Shown: piece after piece, positions 25,056-33,963 of the stretch
How positions within the stretch are numbered: position 1 is the stretch's first letter
How the letters are laid out: each line of letters starts with the position of its first letter
Assembly (NCBI GenBank): GCA_910586225.1
Contig: CAJUIL010000003.1
Coordinates: 124,001 to 188,000, forward strand
Source: an uncultured Eubacterium sp.
Lineage (GTDB): Bacteria; Bacillota; Clostridia; Lachnospirales; Lachnospiraceae
Direction: 5' to 3'
DNA length: 64,000 nucleotides
Notes under the pieces: generated by a model
What the model was told of the DNA's origin: nothing
Databases searched by the model: none
The model's input: the letters and a program-made list of their open reading frames with translations, nothing else
Program-made: the position numbers and the translations under genes

Positions 25056-25116
25056 ATCTCGTATACTTGTTTTTATATGCTGTTGAAAATTGGCATTTTT
25101 TTGCGTAATAATAAAT

Positions 25117-25145
25117 CTGATATTTTCTTAAAAAAGCGGTATAAT
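25117..25145 (+). promoter_or_regulatory. Promoter of the diguanylate cyclase gene
   Basis: CTGATA (25117-25122) and TATAAT (25140-25145) are 17 bases apart. The -10 box contains the ATG at 25144, which argues that translation begins at the later ATG 25186. Confidence 0.65.
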
Positions 25146-25185
25146 GAAACGGGTTATCGAAAAAATAACACAGTGGAGGAGTATT

Positions 25186-27114
25186 ATGCGCAAAACGTTT
25201 ATCCGATATGCATTCGCAATCATTACATCCGCGATTTTTCTTATATTTTTTATTAGTTTCCTACTGACGCTGCGTACGCTGGAAGCACAGCAGTTCAATA
25301 CCTTTTACAACAAATCCGAACAGGTGATCCACACGCTGGAAAACAATCAAATGGAGCTGTCCATCCTGCAGGCCAATCTGGATGTCGATTATCTGACAAG
25401 AGCCAGGGCAGCCGCTTATGTCTTTGACACGCAGGAGAAAACGACCAGAGATGTCAAGGAAATGCAATATCTGGCGAAGCTTCTGAATGTGGACGAGCTT
25501 CACGTCATTGACGAAAACGGGATTATCGTATCTGCCTCCATTTCCAGATACGTCGGCTTTGAAATGGCAGCTCATGAACAGTCACGCGAGTTTCTTTCCA
25601 TTTTAGAAAGCGAGGACGAGGATGCCTACCTGATCCAGGAAGCCCAGCCAAATGCCGCGGATAAAATCATCATGAAATATGTCGGCGTCGCGAGAAAGCG
25701 AAAAAAGGGGATCGTACAGGTCGGATTTAAGCCAACGAGACAGCTGGAGGCTGAATCGCGCAATACGTATGATTATATTTTCTCTCGTTTCCCAACAGAC
25801 GCAGACGAAGAGCTATTCGTAGCAGACCGTAAGACCGGCGCTATCTTAGGCCATTCTGACGGTATTGAACAAGAGTTTAGCGAGGAATACTATCAGCCCG
25901 AACAGCTTTTGGAATGCCAGGATGGTTCTTATAAAAAAGGTAGTAACGGCAAAATCATGTACGTCGCATCCAGAGAATATAATGATCTGCTGATCTGCTT
26001 TGCTGTGCCGCGCATCGTACTGTTTAAACGGCTGTTCAGCCAGGTGCTCAGCACGCTTGTATATCTGCTTCTGATCGAAGCCGTTGTCCTGCTGCTGTTA
26101 AATTATCTCGTAAAGCAAAAGATCATCAACGATATCCACCAGATCATGGAAAACCTGTCAGATATTACAAATGGCAACCTGGATACGACCGTAACTGTCA
26201 ACAGCAACCTGGAGATGAAAGCGCTTAGCCAGGGGATCAATACGATGGTAAAAAGCATTGTCAACCTCTCTGACCGTATTTCTACCATTATACAGATCAG
26301 CGGAATCCCGCTTGCCGCCTTTGAATATACGCCAGACAGACAACAAGTCTTTTTTACCTCTGGTCTGCGTGATCTATTAGACCTTCCAGACTGGAAGGCA
26401 AAGGAGCTTTATCAAAATTCAGCACTTTTTGACCGTTATATCCACAGCATGATCAGCCGCCCGCAAAACGGAGAAAAGGATATTTTCAAAGTCAGCGACA
26501 CAAAGTACGTCCGCATTCATATGTCAGAATCCTGCGGTACGTATTTGGGAGTTATTACAGACGTCAGCCAAGACGTGATTGAAAAACAGCAAATGCAGTA
26601 CGAAAATACGCACGACGCCTTGACTGGCTTGTATAAATTCACTCACTTTAAACAAAAAGCCGCCGAGCTTTTGCAAAATCTATCCTCTGGAAGCGTCTGT
26701 GCGGCCGTTATGCTGGATCTGGACTATTTTAAATCGATCAACGATACTTATGGACACGACAAAGGAGACGAGTATTTAAAGAGCTTCGCCTCTGTGATGA
26801 AATCTATGCCAAGTGAACATTTCCTGACAGCAAGGCGCTCTGGAGATGAATTTTGCATGATGATCTATGACTGCCAGAGCAACGACGCTGTATACCGCTG
26901 CCTGGACACCTTTTTTGAAGCACTAAAAAATCATATCGTCTGCTTATCCGCCGATGCAACAAGAACGATCAGCGCATCCGGCGGCCTAGCCATAACCAGT
27001 GATTTCTGCACTGGGATCGATGATCTGCTGCGCCAGGCAGATGAAGCACTGTATGACGTCAAGCGAGATTCTAAAGGGCGCTATAGTGTGTATCAGGCAC
27101 CGTCGGATAAGTGA
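25186..27114 (+). CDS. Membrane diguanylate cyclase (Cache-like sensor, HAMP, GGDEF)
   Basis: Start at ATG 25186 (GGAGGAG upstream), 642 residues. A membrane helix (about 8-28), an extracellular Cache-like region (about 30-285) and a second helix (VLSTLVYLLLIEAVVLLLL, about 288-308) are followed by a HAMP-like linker, a PAS-like segment (about 375-450) and a GGDEF domain (about 465-635). The active-site signature is SGDEF (552-556), a variant compatible with activity, and LDLDYFKSINDTYGHDKGDEY is intact. No RxxD inhibitory site precedes it. It should make c-di-GMP in response to an external signal; motility or surface-glycan control would fit the neighbours but is not shown. Confidence 0.92.
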   Translation: MRKTFIRYAFAIITSAIFLIFFISFLLTLRTLEAQQFNTFYNKSEQVIHTLENNQMELSILQANLDVDYLTRARAAAYVFDTQEKTTRDVKEMQYLAKLLNVDELHVIDENGIIVSASISRYVGFEMAAHEQSREFLSILESEDEDAYLIQEAQPNAADKIIMKYVGVARKRKKGIVQVGFKPTRQLEAESRNTYDYIFSRFPTDADEELFVADRKTGAILGHSDGIEQEFSEEYYQPEQLLECQDGSYKKGSNGKIMYVASREYNDLLICFAVPRIVLFKRLFSQVLSTLVYLLLIEAVVLLLLNYLVKQKIINDIHQIMENLSDITNGNLDTTVTVNSNLEMKALSQGINTMVKSIVNLSDRISTIIQISGIPLAAFEYTPDRQQVFFTSGLRDLLDLPDWKAKELYQNSALFDRYIHSMISRPQNGEKDIFKVSDTKYVRIHMSESCGTYLGVITDVSQDVIEKQQMQYENTHDALTGLYKFTHFKQKAAELLQNLSSGSVCAAVMLDLDYFKSINDTYGHDKGDEYLKSFASVMKSMPSEHFLTARRSGDEFCMMIYDCQSNDAVYRCLDTFFEALKNHIVCLSADATRTISASGGLAITSDFCTGIDDLLRQADEALYDVKRDSKGRYSVYQAPSDK

Positions 27115-27120
27115 TAAAAA

Positions 27121-27159
27121 ATGCAGGCATTTCCAAATCTTTATTGGAAGTGCCTGCAT
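27121..27159. terminator. Bidirectional terminator between convergent genes
   Basis: ATGCAGGCATTTCCAA (27121-27136) pairs with TTGGAAGTGCCTGCAT (27144-27159) with one wobble pair and a 7-base loop, with A residues on the left and T residues on the right. It ends both the cyclase gene and the LCP/glycan block. Confidence 0.9.
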
Positions 27160-27170
27160 TTTATAATTTA

Positions 27171-28304
27171 TTATTCCGCAGCTGTCTGCCCCTGCTTACC
27201 GCTGCTGTCTCCGGTATAGTTATCCTCCGACACACCAGTCACCTGCTCATCGCCGACTCCTTTGCCAGTATCCTCCGCGATCGCCCGGCTTAAGTCCAGC
27301 ACTGTCGGAGATGGCGTATAGTCATATTCTCCGAACAGATATGCGTGAAGCTCCCTGACATTTTTCTCCAAGTCACACGGTGCGACAATATATTTTCTGG
27401 TCAGATCGAACCCATAAAGATAAAATGGAAAACCAGCCGTGCCAGCCAGCTCATAATTTAGCATCTGGGACGCCATGGAAAGCAGCTGCATTTCGGAAAG
27501 GTCCGTACTGATATCATCCAAGATCGCGTTGATGATCTTATTGATCGTTAACAGGTTGGATGATTTTGTCTTTTCGACCATCTTAGACAATACCTCGCGC
27601 TGTCTCTGCGCGCGGCGGAAGTCGCTGGAATCATGACGGATACGGCAATATGCCGTCGCCTGGACGCCGTCTAACGTCTGCAGGCCCGGCCGCTCGATCA
27701 TATGCGGCTCCAGTCCGGTATAAGCAGCGGTTTCCGCGATGTAGATATTGATCTCGTTCATCATCGCGCCTTCCTCGACATTGATCTCCAGTCCGCCCAA
27801 AAGATCGATGACCTTGCAGACCGCATAAAAGTCCACAGCCACATAATCTTCAATATCCAGGTCCAGATTTTGATTCAGCATCCGGATCGCCTGCTCCGGG
27901 CCACCGCGGTTGTAGGCATAATTGGCCTTCCAGAAATATCGGTCCTCGTTTGTCCCGACATTCAGGTACGTATCTCGGTATACAGATACAACCTTTACTT
28001 CCTTCGTATCGTTATTGATACTGGCGATCATGATCATATCGCTGTTGCCAGAAGTAAATACGCCGCTTTTTTCATTGTCCAGCCCAAATACGGCAATATT
28101 CGTAAAGCCTTTTAACGTTTCCTTTGTGTTCTGCTCCAGGTCATTGTTTACCACATCCTGCGCTTCGATATTATCCACATGATCGATCCGCTGGTATTTG
28201 GACCAGAGGAACAGCGCCGCCAGCAAAATAAGCAGCAGTAGCAGCTCGATCACAAAAATAATGATCTTAAATCTCTTCCGTTTCTTTTTCTTATTGCTTC
28301 CCAT
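27171..28304 (-). CDS. LytR-CpsA-Psr (LCP) family glycopolymer ligase
   Basis: 377 residues with a basic cytoplasmic start (NKKKKRKRFK), one membrane helix (about 14-34) and an external LCP domain (about 75-260). Conserved elements are SVYRDTYL, ANYAYNRGGPEQAIRMLN, GGLEINVE and the CRIRHDSSDFRRAQRQREVL block whose Arg and Asp residues bind the pyrophosphate of the lipid carrier. LCP enzymes transfer glycans from undecaprenyl pyrophosphate to peptidoglycan. It is the last gene of the block and a close paralogue of the gene just upstream. The C-terminal 60 residues are low in complexity. Confidence 0.95.
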   Translation of the reverse strand: MGSNKKKKRKRFKIIIFVIELLLLLILLAALFLWSKYQRIDHVDNIEAQDVVNNDLEQNTKETLKGFTNIAVFGLDNEKSGVFTSGNSDMIMIASINNDTKEVKVVSVYRDTYLNVGTNEDRYFWKANYAYNRGGPEQAIRMLNQNLDLDIEDYVAVDFYAVCKVIDLLGGLEINVEEGAMMNEINIYIAETAAYTGLEPHMIERPGLQTLDGVQATAYCRIRHDSSDFRRAQRQREVLSKMVEKTKSSNLLTINKIINAILDDISTDLSEMQLLSMASQMLNYELAGTAGFPFYLYGFDLTRKYIVAPCDLEKNVRELHAYLFGEYDYTPSPTVLDLSRAIAEDTGKGVGDEQVTGVSEDNYTGDSSGKQGQTAAE

Positions 28305-28327
28305 TTCCGGTACGCCCCCTTATCTAT

Positions 28328-29488
28328 TTATTGCGCCGCCGTATCTGAGACTGACGTATCCGAAGTTGACGCGTCTGCCTTGCTCCCTTTTGTATATTGA
28401 TCTGCTTCCACGCCGGTTTCCTCTGCGTCGTCAGCCCCTTTGCCTGTTTCCGAAATGATCGCCTCGCTCAAGCTTGTGACCGTATTAGAAGGTGTATAAT
28501 TATAATCGTTGAACAAATATTTATGCAAGGACGTTACATTTGTTACTAAATCGCACGGAATGACTACAGAGCCTTTGCTGCCGCCCAGGTTTGCCGTTGT
28601 CAGCTGGAACGGGAATCCTGTCGTATCAGCCAGCTCATAATTCATCAGCTGTGACGCAAGCGATATCATTTCTCCTGCTGTAAAATTCGTACTGATATCG
28701 TCCAAAACAGAATCAATGATCTTATTGATCGTCAAAATGTCGGATTTCTTGGCCTTTTCGACCATTTTGGATATAATCTCACGCTGTCTCTGCGCACGCT
28801 TGAAATCGTCGCCCGCTGTATAGCGAATCCTGCAATACGAGGTTGCCTGCACACCGTCCAGTGTATAAACGCCTGGCTGCGTGATCGAATTTGCTTCGTG
28901 CCCGGTTACCTGCGCTGTCTCATTAATATAAAAGTCCATCCACTTCGCCTCAGCCGAGTCGATCTCGACTTCCACACCGCCCAGCAGGTCGATCGCCTCG
29001 GTAACCGCTTGGAAATCCACTACAACATAATCTTGAATATCCAGATCCAGGTTGCGGTTCAGCATCCTTACGGCTTCCTCCGCCCCGCCCTTATTGTACG
29101 CGTAATTAGCCTTGCGGAAATTCATCGTACTATCGCTGCTGACGTTTAAAAACGTATCCCGGAATACGGATATGAGCCGCACTTCTTTTGTATCGTTATT
29201 GATACTCGCGATCATGATCACATCGCTGTTGCCGGCGCTAAAACTTCCGTTTGAACGGTTATCCAGGGCAAACAGCGCGACATTCGTATATCCTTTTAAC
29301 ACCTCCTGCACAGACTCGTCCATATCCTCATTGACAATATCCTCCGTACCGATCATATCCGGCTGGCGGTCGAGCTTTTGAAACTTCGCCCAGACAAATA
29401 AGCATCCCAGCACGATAAACAGCAGCATGATTTCCACAGTAAAAATTATGATCCTATGTTTTTTCTTTTTCCTTTTTGATGCGCTCAT
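28328..29488 (-). CDS. LCP-family glycopolymer ligase, tandem paralogue
   Basis: The ATG at 29488 (AAAGGAAAAG upstream) gives 386 residues. The plan matches the following gene: SASKRKKKKHR, a membrane helix, and the LCP domain with SVFRDTFLNV, ANYAYNKGGAEEAVRMLN, GGVEVEI and CRIRYTAGDDFKRAQRQREI. The two paralogues share long identical stretches (for example MIASINNDTKEV) and clearly arose by tandem duplication. Two LCP enzymes may serve two glycans or provide overlap, as Bacillus TagTUV do. Confidence 0.95.
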   Translation of the reverse strand: MSASKRKKKKHRIIIFTVEIMLLFIVLGCLFVWAKFQKLDRQPDMIGTEDIVNEDMDESVQEVLKGYTNVALFALDNRSNGSFSAGNSDVIMIASINNDTKEVRLISVFRDTFLNVSSDSTMNFRKANYAYNKGGAEEAVRMLNRNLDLDIQDYVVVDFQAVTEAIDLLGGVEVEIDSAEAKWMDFYINETAQVTGHEANSITQPGVYTLDGVQATSYCRIRYTAGDDFKRAQRQREIISKMVEKAKKSDILTINKIIDSVLDDISTNFTAGEMISLASQLMNYELADTTGFPFQLTTANLGGSKGSVVIPCDLVTNVTSLHKYLFNDYNYTPSNTVTSLSEAIISETGKGADDAEETGVEADQYTKGSKADASTSDTSVSDTAAQ

Positions 29489-29545
29489 TTTCTTTTCCTT
29501 TCCGTAACAGCCCGCCATATCCCGCAAAACGTCCGTTACCTGTAT

Positions 29546-30280
29546 TTATCTTGCAAGCAGGCGCCGTAAAAATAAGATCCGGTTTTTTATCATGACCGGA
29601 ATGGTATTTCTTTCAAAATCAGATACCGTTCCTTCGTGCCTGCGGTAATATAGCAGCTGTTCTTTCAAAAAGCTGCATCCTCCCTTGTGCCTGTCGTTGA
29701 CTGCGCCAATCCACTGATCATGCATCTGGATATCGTCTGGTACCGGAAGGATATACGGCACAAGCTCCCGGCGAATAGCCATACAGCAGCCAATATATTT
29801 ATTTTTCCAGATATTGCGCCACATACCCGCTCCATATCCGCGGTAATCAAAAAAAGACGGATAAATGACCTGCTGCAGCTTCTCATTTGTCACAATACAG
29901 TCATGCACAACGACATGGCATTTTTTTTCCTGAAATTCCTGTAACACACGCGCCACCTTTTCCGGCTTCCATACATCATCCTGATCTGCGAGGAAAATAT
30001 ACGCACCGCTCGTATGCGCGATCGCATTGGCAATATTTTGCTTGATGCCCCTGCCAGGCCCCTCCAATATCTGGATACGCTTGTCTGTGGCAGCATAGGC
30101 ACGCACAATATCCAGCGTACCGTCCGTAGAGCCGTCGTCCGATATGACGAGCTCGTCGTTTTTTTGAAGCTGCTGCAAGATCGAATCCAGCTGTTCTTTT
30201 AAATATGCTTCACCATTATATACAGCCATTGCGACAGATATCCGCTTTCTGCCGCTTTGGCCCTGCCCTTTTGTCTGCAT
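29546..30280 (-). CDS. Family 2 glycosyltransferase
   Basis: 244 residues with a GT-A fold: ISVAMAVYNGEAYLKEQLDS at the nucleotide-binding start, VISDDGSTDGT and the metal-binding FLADQDDVWKPEKV (Asp-Asp). MHDQW (about 198-202) supplies the usual acceptor-side acidic residue. This pattern is common in rhamnosyltransferases and would fit the dTDP-rhamnose supplied by the block, but the sugar is not proven. The stop-to-start gap to the priming enzyme is three bases. Confidence 0.9.
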   Translation of the reverse strand: MQTKGQGQSGRKRISVAMAVYNGEAYLKEQLDSILQQLQKNDELVISDDGSTDGTLDIVRAYAATDKRIQILEGPGRGIKQNIANAIAHTSGAYIFLADQDDVWKPEKVARVLQEFQEKKCHVVVHDCIVTNEKLQQVIYPSFFDYRGYGAGMWRNIWKNKYIGCCMAIRRELVPYILPVPDDIQMHDQWIGAVNDRHKGGCSFLKEQLLYYRRHEGTVSDFERNTIPVMIKNRILFLRRLLAR

Positions 30281-30283
30281 CCC

Positions 30284-31693
30284 TTATTTTGATCCTTCCC
30301 CGGATAATACAACCTGGATCGTACGCAGCAGGATCTTAATGTCCAGACTTAAAGACCACTCGGAAATATACCTTGTGTCCAGCGCCACGACCTGTTCAAA
30401 ATCCGTAATATCATTGCGGCCGCTGACCTGCCACATTCCGGTCAGCCCCGGCTTGATACCGAGCCGCCCCCTATGATGAAGCTGATAATGCTCTACCTCG
30501 TCGATCGTCGGCGGACGGGTTCCTACCAGGCTCATTTCCCCCTTAAGGACGTTCCAAAACTGCGGCAGCTCGTCAATCGAATATTTTCGAATAAAATGAC
30601 CGATCGGAAAGATCCTCGGATCATCCGTCATTTTAAACATCAGCCCTTCCATCTCATTTTGTTCCATCAGCTCTTCCTTGCGTGATTCCGCGTCCATATA
30701 CATCGACCGGAATTTATAAATACGGAAAATACGCCCGTTCTTGCCTACCCGCTCCTGTGAAAACAGCACCGGGCCTGGCGACTGCAGCTTGATCAGCGGC
30801 GCAAAGATCAAAAAAGCTACCGCTGCCGCAGCCAGTCCGACCAGACTGCCCGCAATATCCATCACCCGCTTCAAAAGCATTTCCGGGGGCGACGCGATAT
30901 GCATACTGGTTGTCAAAACCATATAATTGCCGCATTTCTCCAGCACCTTGTTCGGCATCAGCGCCGTCTGTGGGATCAGGTTAAAATGAACGGTAATCCC
31001 GTATTCAATCAGCTGATTAGCGAGCGCCTCACTGGAATCTCTTGTATTGCCGTTGATAAATACCTCGTCTACGATATGCGTACGCACATATTCATAAAAA
31101 TCATCCGCATTTGCTACTACCGGAACGCCTCGCACGGTTTCTCCCCTGCGCGGCCTGTCAACAACCACAATGCCGCCGATCTCAAAATCCCGGTATTCAT
31201 CATGTTCAAAATCCCGTACACATTCCTCCGCATAGCGATCCATCGTCAATATGATCATTACCGCGTTGCTTCGTTTCTTCTTTATATAATTACGTAACAG
31301 CTGCTTATAAATACAGTGTATCAGGTATTCATAAATAATAGACATGATCCAGAAGGTAAACAAGCTCTCTCTGGAATATACGGCTGACATCTTTGCCGCA
31401 TACAGATATACGAGCATACCGACAAATATGATCGTACAGGTCGCCGCTACCTCCTCCAGCTCCGTAAACGCGTCCCGCTTAATAATATCATGATACGATT
31501 CCTTAAAAAACACGACGCACAGGTTCAACAGAACGAGGATCACCGCAAGCCGCAAATATGGCTCGCTGGCATACGGGTTCATCCAGCCGTGACGCATAAT
31601 ATATCCTGTAATAAAAGCCATCTGAAGCAGCAGGATATCCAGTATGGTAAAATCCAGATGCTTCGCCCAGCCGACGTTGTCTTTTCTATACAT
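30284..31693 (-). CDS. Polyprenyl-phosphate sugar-1-phosphate transferase (priming enzyme A)
   Basis: 469 residues with the WbaP/WcaJ layout: four N-terminal membrane helices (about 15-130), a Rossmann-like cytoplasmic domain (about 140-255) and the C-terminal catalytic bacterial sugar transferase domain (about 275-469). Signature segments are KRVMDIAGSLVGLAAAA, GPVLFSQERVGKNGR, FRIYKFRSMYMDAE, DELPQFWNVLKGEMSLVGTRPP and KPGLTGMWQVSGR. It links a hexose or HexNAc phosphate to undecaprenyl phosphate to start a repeat unit. A second enzyme of the same type is at 36374-37783. Confidence 0.94.
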   Translation of the reverse strand: MYRKDNVGWAKHLDFTILDILLLQMAFITGYIMRHGWMNPYASEPYLRLAVILVLLNLCVVFFKESYHDIIKRDAFTELEEVAATCTIIFVGMLVYLYAAKMSAVYSRESLFTFWIMSIIYEYLIHCIYKQLLRNYIKKKRSNAVMIILTMDRYAEECVRDFEHDEYRDFEIGGIVVVDRPRRGETVRGVPVVANADDFYEYVRTHIVDEVFINGNTRDSSEALANQLIEYGITVHFNLIPQTALMPNKVLEKCGNYMVLTTSMHIASPPEMLLKRVMDIAGSLVGLAAAAVAFLIFAPLIKLQSPGPVLFSQERVGKNGRIFRIYKFRSMYMDAESRKEELMEQNEMEGLMFKMTDDPRIFPIGHFIRKYSIDELPQFWNVLKGEMSLVGTRPPTIDEVEHYQLHHRGRLGIKPGLTGMWQVSGRNDITDFEQVVALDTRYISEWSLSLDIKILLRTIQVVLSGEGSK

Positions 31694-31898
31694 GCTGCTC
31701 CTTTAAATTCCGCAGGTGGATATACAGCCAGCTGTCTGCGTAATCCTCCCGCTCCTTCAATGACATACCAATGTATTTATCATATGTAAGTTTGACCTGA
31801 AACATTTCCCGTTCCCCGCATTTAAAGCATTCCACATTCTTCCTGCGGGATACTGTCCGCATCCAGCCGCATTTTGGACAAATATATACCTTGATCAT
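31686..31898 (-). CDS. Small zinc-ribbon protein
   Basis: 70 residues from ATG 31898 (a GTG at 31904 gives two more). The pattern CPKCGW and CFKCGE spaced by about 16 residues forms a four-cysteine zinc ribbon at the N-terminus; the rest is a short helical tail (YIGMSLKEREDYADSWLYIH). It overlaps the priming enzyme start by eight bases, so the two are coupled. Small proteins of this kind occur in clostridial glycan clusters; no function is known to me. Confidence 0.72.
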   Translation of the reverse strand: MIKVYICPKCGWMRTVSRRKNVECFKCGEREMFQVKLTYDKYIGMSLKEREDYADSWLYIHLRNLKEQHV

Positions 31899-31992
31899 CC
31901 ACACATATTCCTTTCCTATTCCTTACCCATACTTTTCTTTTCCGTTTGTATTCTTTTTCATCATCTATTTTTCATTCCTGTCCATCTGTTTT

Positions 31993-32056
31993 TTATTCAT
32001 TCGCTTTTTCATTCATTTGCTTTTTCATTCATTTGCTTTTTCATTCATTTGCTTTT
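31993..32056. repeat. 16-bp minisatellite, three perfect units plus one degenerate
   Basis: TCATTCATTTGCTTTT occurs head to tail at 32009-32024, 32025-32040 and 32041-32056, with a diverged copy at 31993-32008. It lies between the stop of the 32087-32878 gene and the zinc-ribbon gene inside the glycan operon, in a T-rich 180-base gap. Copy number could vary by slippage. Confidence 0.85.
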
Positions 32057-32086
32057 TATCTTCAGCTCTTTTTATTTTTCAGATTT

Positions 32087-32878
32087 TTATTCTTTTGCCT
32101 TTACTTTATAAATCGTATAATTCTCACTCTGCGCAACCGGTATTACGGAAATATCTGATAAATAGCTGTCCATATCAAACACCGTACGGATAACCAGATA
32201 ATCCACACCGTTTTTTAAAAGACTTCTTTTCAGCGCCTTTGCATTTTGTTTGATCCCTTCGTTGACCGCCGCGATGATATGCTGCTGGCGGACATATTTT
32301 TTCCCATCATATCCATTTTCGGCCTGATACAGATACGCCTTGCGCGATATCGCCCATACGATGCGCGGCTCATACGTACGCACCTGGTATTCCAGATACA
32401 TATCCAATGCCACAGACGGCTGTCCTTTGCCATTCCAGTCCTCCATGACCGCCTCAGCAGCCGCAACCGCGTCCGGATCCAGCCCATAACTATTTTTCGG
32501 GCGGTTCAGATTGCTCCTGTTCAAAAAAAACAGGTTCGCCCCTACGCCGAGGCAGACTGCCAATAATACAGCCCCTAAAAGCCGCTGCTTCATTTTTCCT
32601 TCCACAAGCAGCTGCGTAAACACATACGCGATGACAAACAATACCGGAAGCATCCAAAAGAACCGGTAATACGTTGTCGCGTCCGTCAATCTGCCCACGA
32701 TCCGGTAAGCTGCTTCATTAAAAACAAATACGACTGCCAGAACCAGCGCCCAGACCGCTTTTTTTCCAGTACCGTCCTGCCCCTTTTTCCGGCTGCTCCA
32801 CCATATAAACGCCAGACTAGCCGCAAATGCCGCCAGATACAGTGAGTCTCCGTGATACTGCCTGAATACACCTGCCAT
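32087..32878 (-). CDS. Polytopic membrane protein, C-terminal-half-like (glycan cluster)
   Basis: The start is ATG 32878, two bases after the stop of the preceding gene, with GGAGG seven bases upstream; ORF sequence before this is only overlap. The 263 residues have four membrane helices (about 14-160) and a soluble external C-terminal domain (about 165-263, NSYGLDPDAVAAAEAVMEDW, then YLVIRTVFDMDSYLSDISVI). The C-terminal part resembles extracytoplasmic tails of large membrane glycan proteins. It continues the topology of the 32881-33951 product, and both may be halves of one family (possibly Pfam DUF6077; from memory, unverified). Confidence 0.65.
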   Translation of the reverse strand: MAGVFRQYHGDSLYLAAFAASLAFIWWSSRKKGQDGTGKKAVWALVLAVVFVFNEAAYRIVGRLTDATTYYRFFWMLPVLFVIAYVFTQLLVEGKMKQRLLGAVLLAVCLGVGANLFFLNRSNLNRPKNSYGLDPDAVAAAEAVMEDWNGKGQPSVALDMYLEYQVRTYEPRIVWAISRKAYLYQAENGYDGKKYVRQQHIIAAVNEGIKQNAKALKRSLLKNGVDYLVIRTVFDMDSYLSDISVIPVAQSENYTIYKVKAKE

Positions 32879-32880
32879 CC

Positions 32881-33951
32881 TTACACCTCCACGATCAGCC
32901 AGCCCCTTGTAGAAGCAAAATATACCACTAAATAGCAAACATTTGGCAACATACAGTATATGCCGCGCCGTAAGAGCATCGCATCCCACTTTTGCTCCGC
33001 CAAAAGCTGCGCCAGCAGCATGATGCCGATCATCGCAGGTACAAGCACCAACGACGACATGGAAACGGCTACGCTCGCAAACGCTACTAAAAACAGCTCC
33101 GCCCAATTTTTGCGCTCCCCGCTCCCCTTCCAGATCCGGTACAGCAGATAACAGACCATCGGCAGCACGACATTCGCGCAGTAAGATTTTGCTTCATAAT
33201 TGCGCAGCAGCAAAAACTGTGCCGTCGTATCATACACATCCCAAAAAATCGTAAGCACGATCGTAATCGTTACAAGAACCGCCGTTTTTTTCCGGTCGTT
33301 GTGAAAAACTTCCATCGCAAAGCTGTAAACTACCGCATTTGTCAGCAGTACACACAGCACGCCCATCATATATTTTTGCAGCACCAGCGCGGATATTCCC
33401 GTAAGCTGGCTGATGCACGCCGTATTCATATAAAAAGCTGACAATGCGTACCGAAGATCCAAATGGCTCCGCATCAGCCCGCTGCTTCCATCGTATACAT
33501 ACATCGTATCAGTCGCCACGGACGTCGTCATATTCCCAATATAATAAGCAAAATCCCACCCGATATTCCGCTGCATCAGTACCGCTGAAGCACACTCGCA
33601 CAGCACAGCCGCGGCCATCAGCGCAAACAGCAGGCGCGTAAACTTATCAGAAAAGAAACTCCCAGATCGTGCGGTATGCCTCCGCCCGCCCGCATACACA
33701 AAAAAAACCGCTGCAGCAATCATCACACATAGTACCAAAATCCAGACCACGCCAAGCGTATGCAGCCGCTGCCTGGTCAGAATCATCGGCAGCGCCACGA
33801 TCTGAAAAGCAGCAAAATACAAAAAGAACCCGATACAGATCACTTCCGGCAAAACCGGCTGGAACCGGAACCGACGGCAGAACGCCGTCCCAAGCAGCGC
33901 GTACACCGCAATGCTAAGCATGAAAATACCTATACTCCCAATTACCTGCAT
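32881..33951 (-). CDS. Polytopic membrane protein, N-terminal-half-like (glycan cluster)
   Basis: 356 residues, almost all hydrophobic, with about ten helices (first ones IGIFMLSIAVYALLGTAF, ICIGFFLYFAAFQIVALPM). A loop with RNIGWDFAYYIGNMTTSVATD lies outside the membrane, as in GT-C-like glycosyltransferases and polymerases, and RYALSAFYMNTACISQLTGI follows. It ends abruptly at WLIVEV and the next gene restarts two bases later in the -1 frame. A role as polymerase or lipid-linked glycosyltransferase is inference from context. Confidence 0.65.
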   Translation of the reverse strand: MQVIGSIGIFMLSIAVYALLGTAFCRRFRFQPVLPEVICIGFFLYFAAFQIVALPMILTRQRLHTLGVVWILVLCVMIAAAVFFVYAGGRRHTARSGSFFSDKFTRLLFALMAAAVLCECASAVLMQRNIGWDFAYYIGNMTTSVATDTMYVYDGSSGLMRSHLDLRYALSAFYMNTACISQLTGISALVLQKYMMGVLCVLLTNAVVYSFAMEVFHNDRKKTAVLVTITIVLTIFWDVYDTTAQFLLLRNYEAKSYCANVVLPMVCYLLYRIWKGSGERKNWAELFLVAFASVAVSMSSLVLVPAMIGIMLLAQLLAEQKWDAMLLRRGIYCMLPNVCYLVVYFASTRGWLIVEV

Positions 33952-33963
33952 GACCCTTCTCCT

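Noticed and set aside
25144..25188. Upstream ATG of the diguanylate cyclase as start
   Set aside because: It lies within the TATAAT box of the likely promoter and lacks a ribosome site, whereas ATG 25186 has GGAGGAG.
31993..32056. CRISPR array
   Set aside because: Units are contiguous 16-mers without spacers and no cas genes are present.
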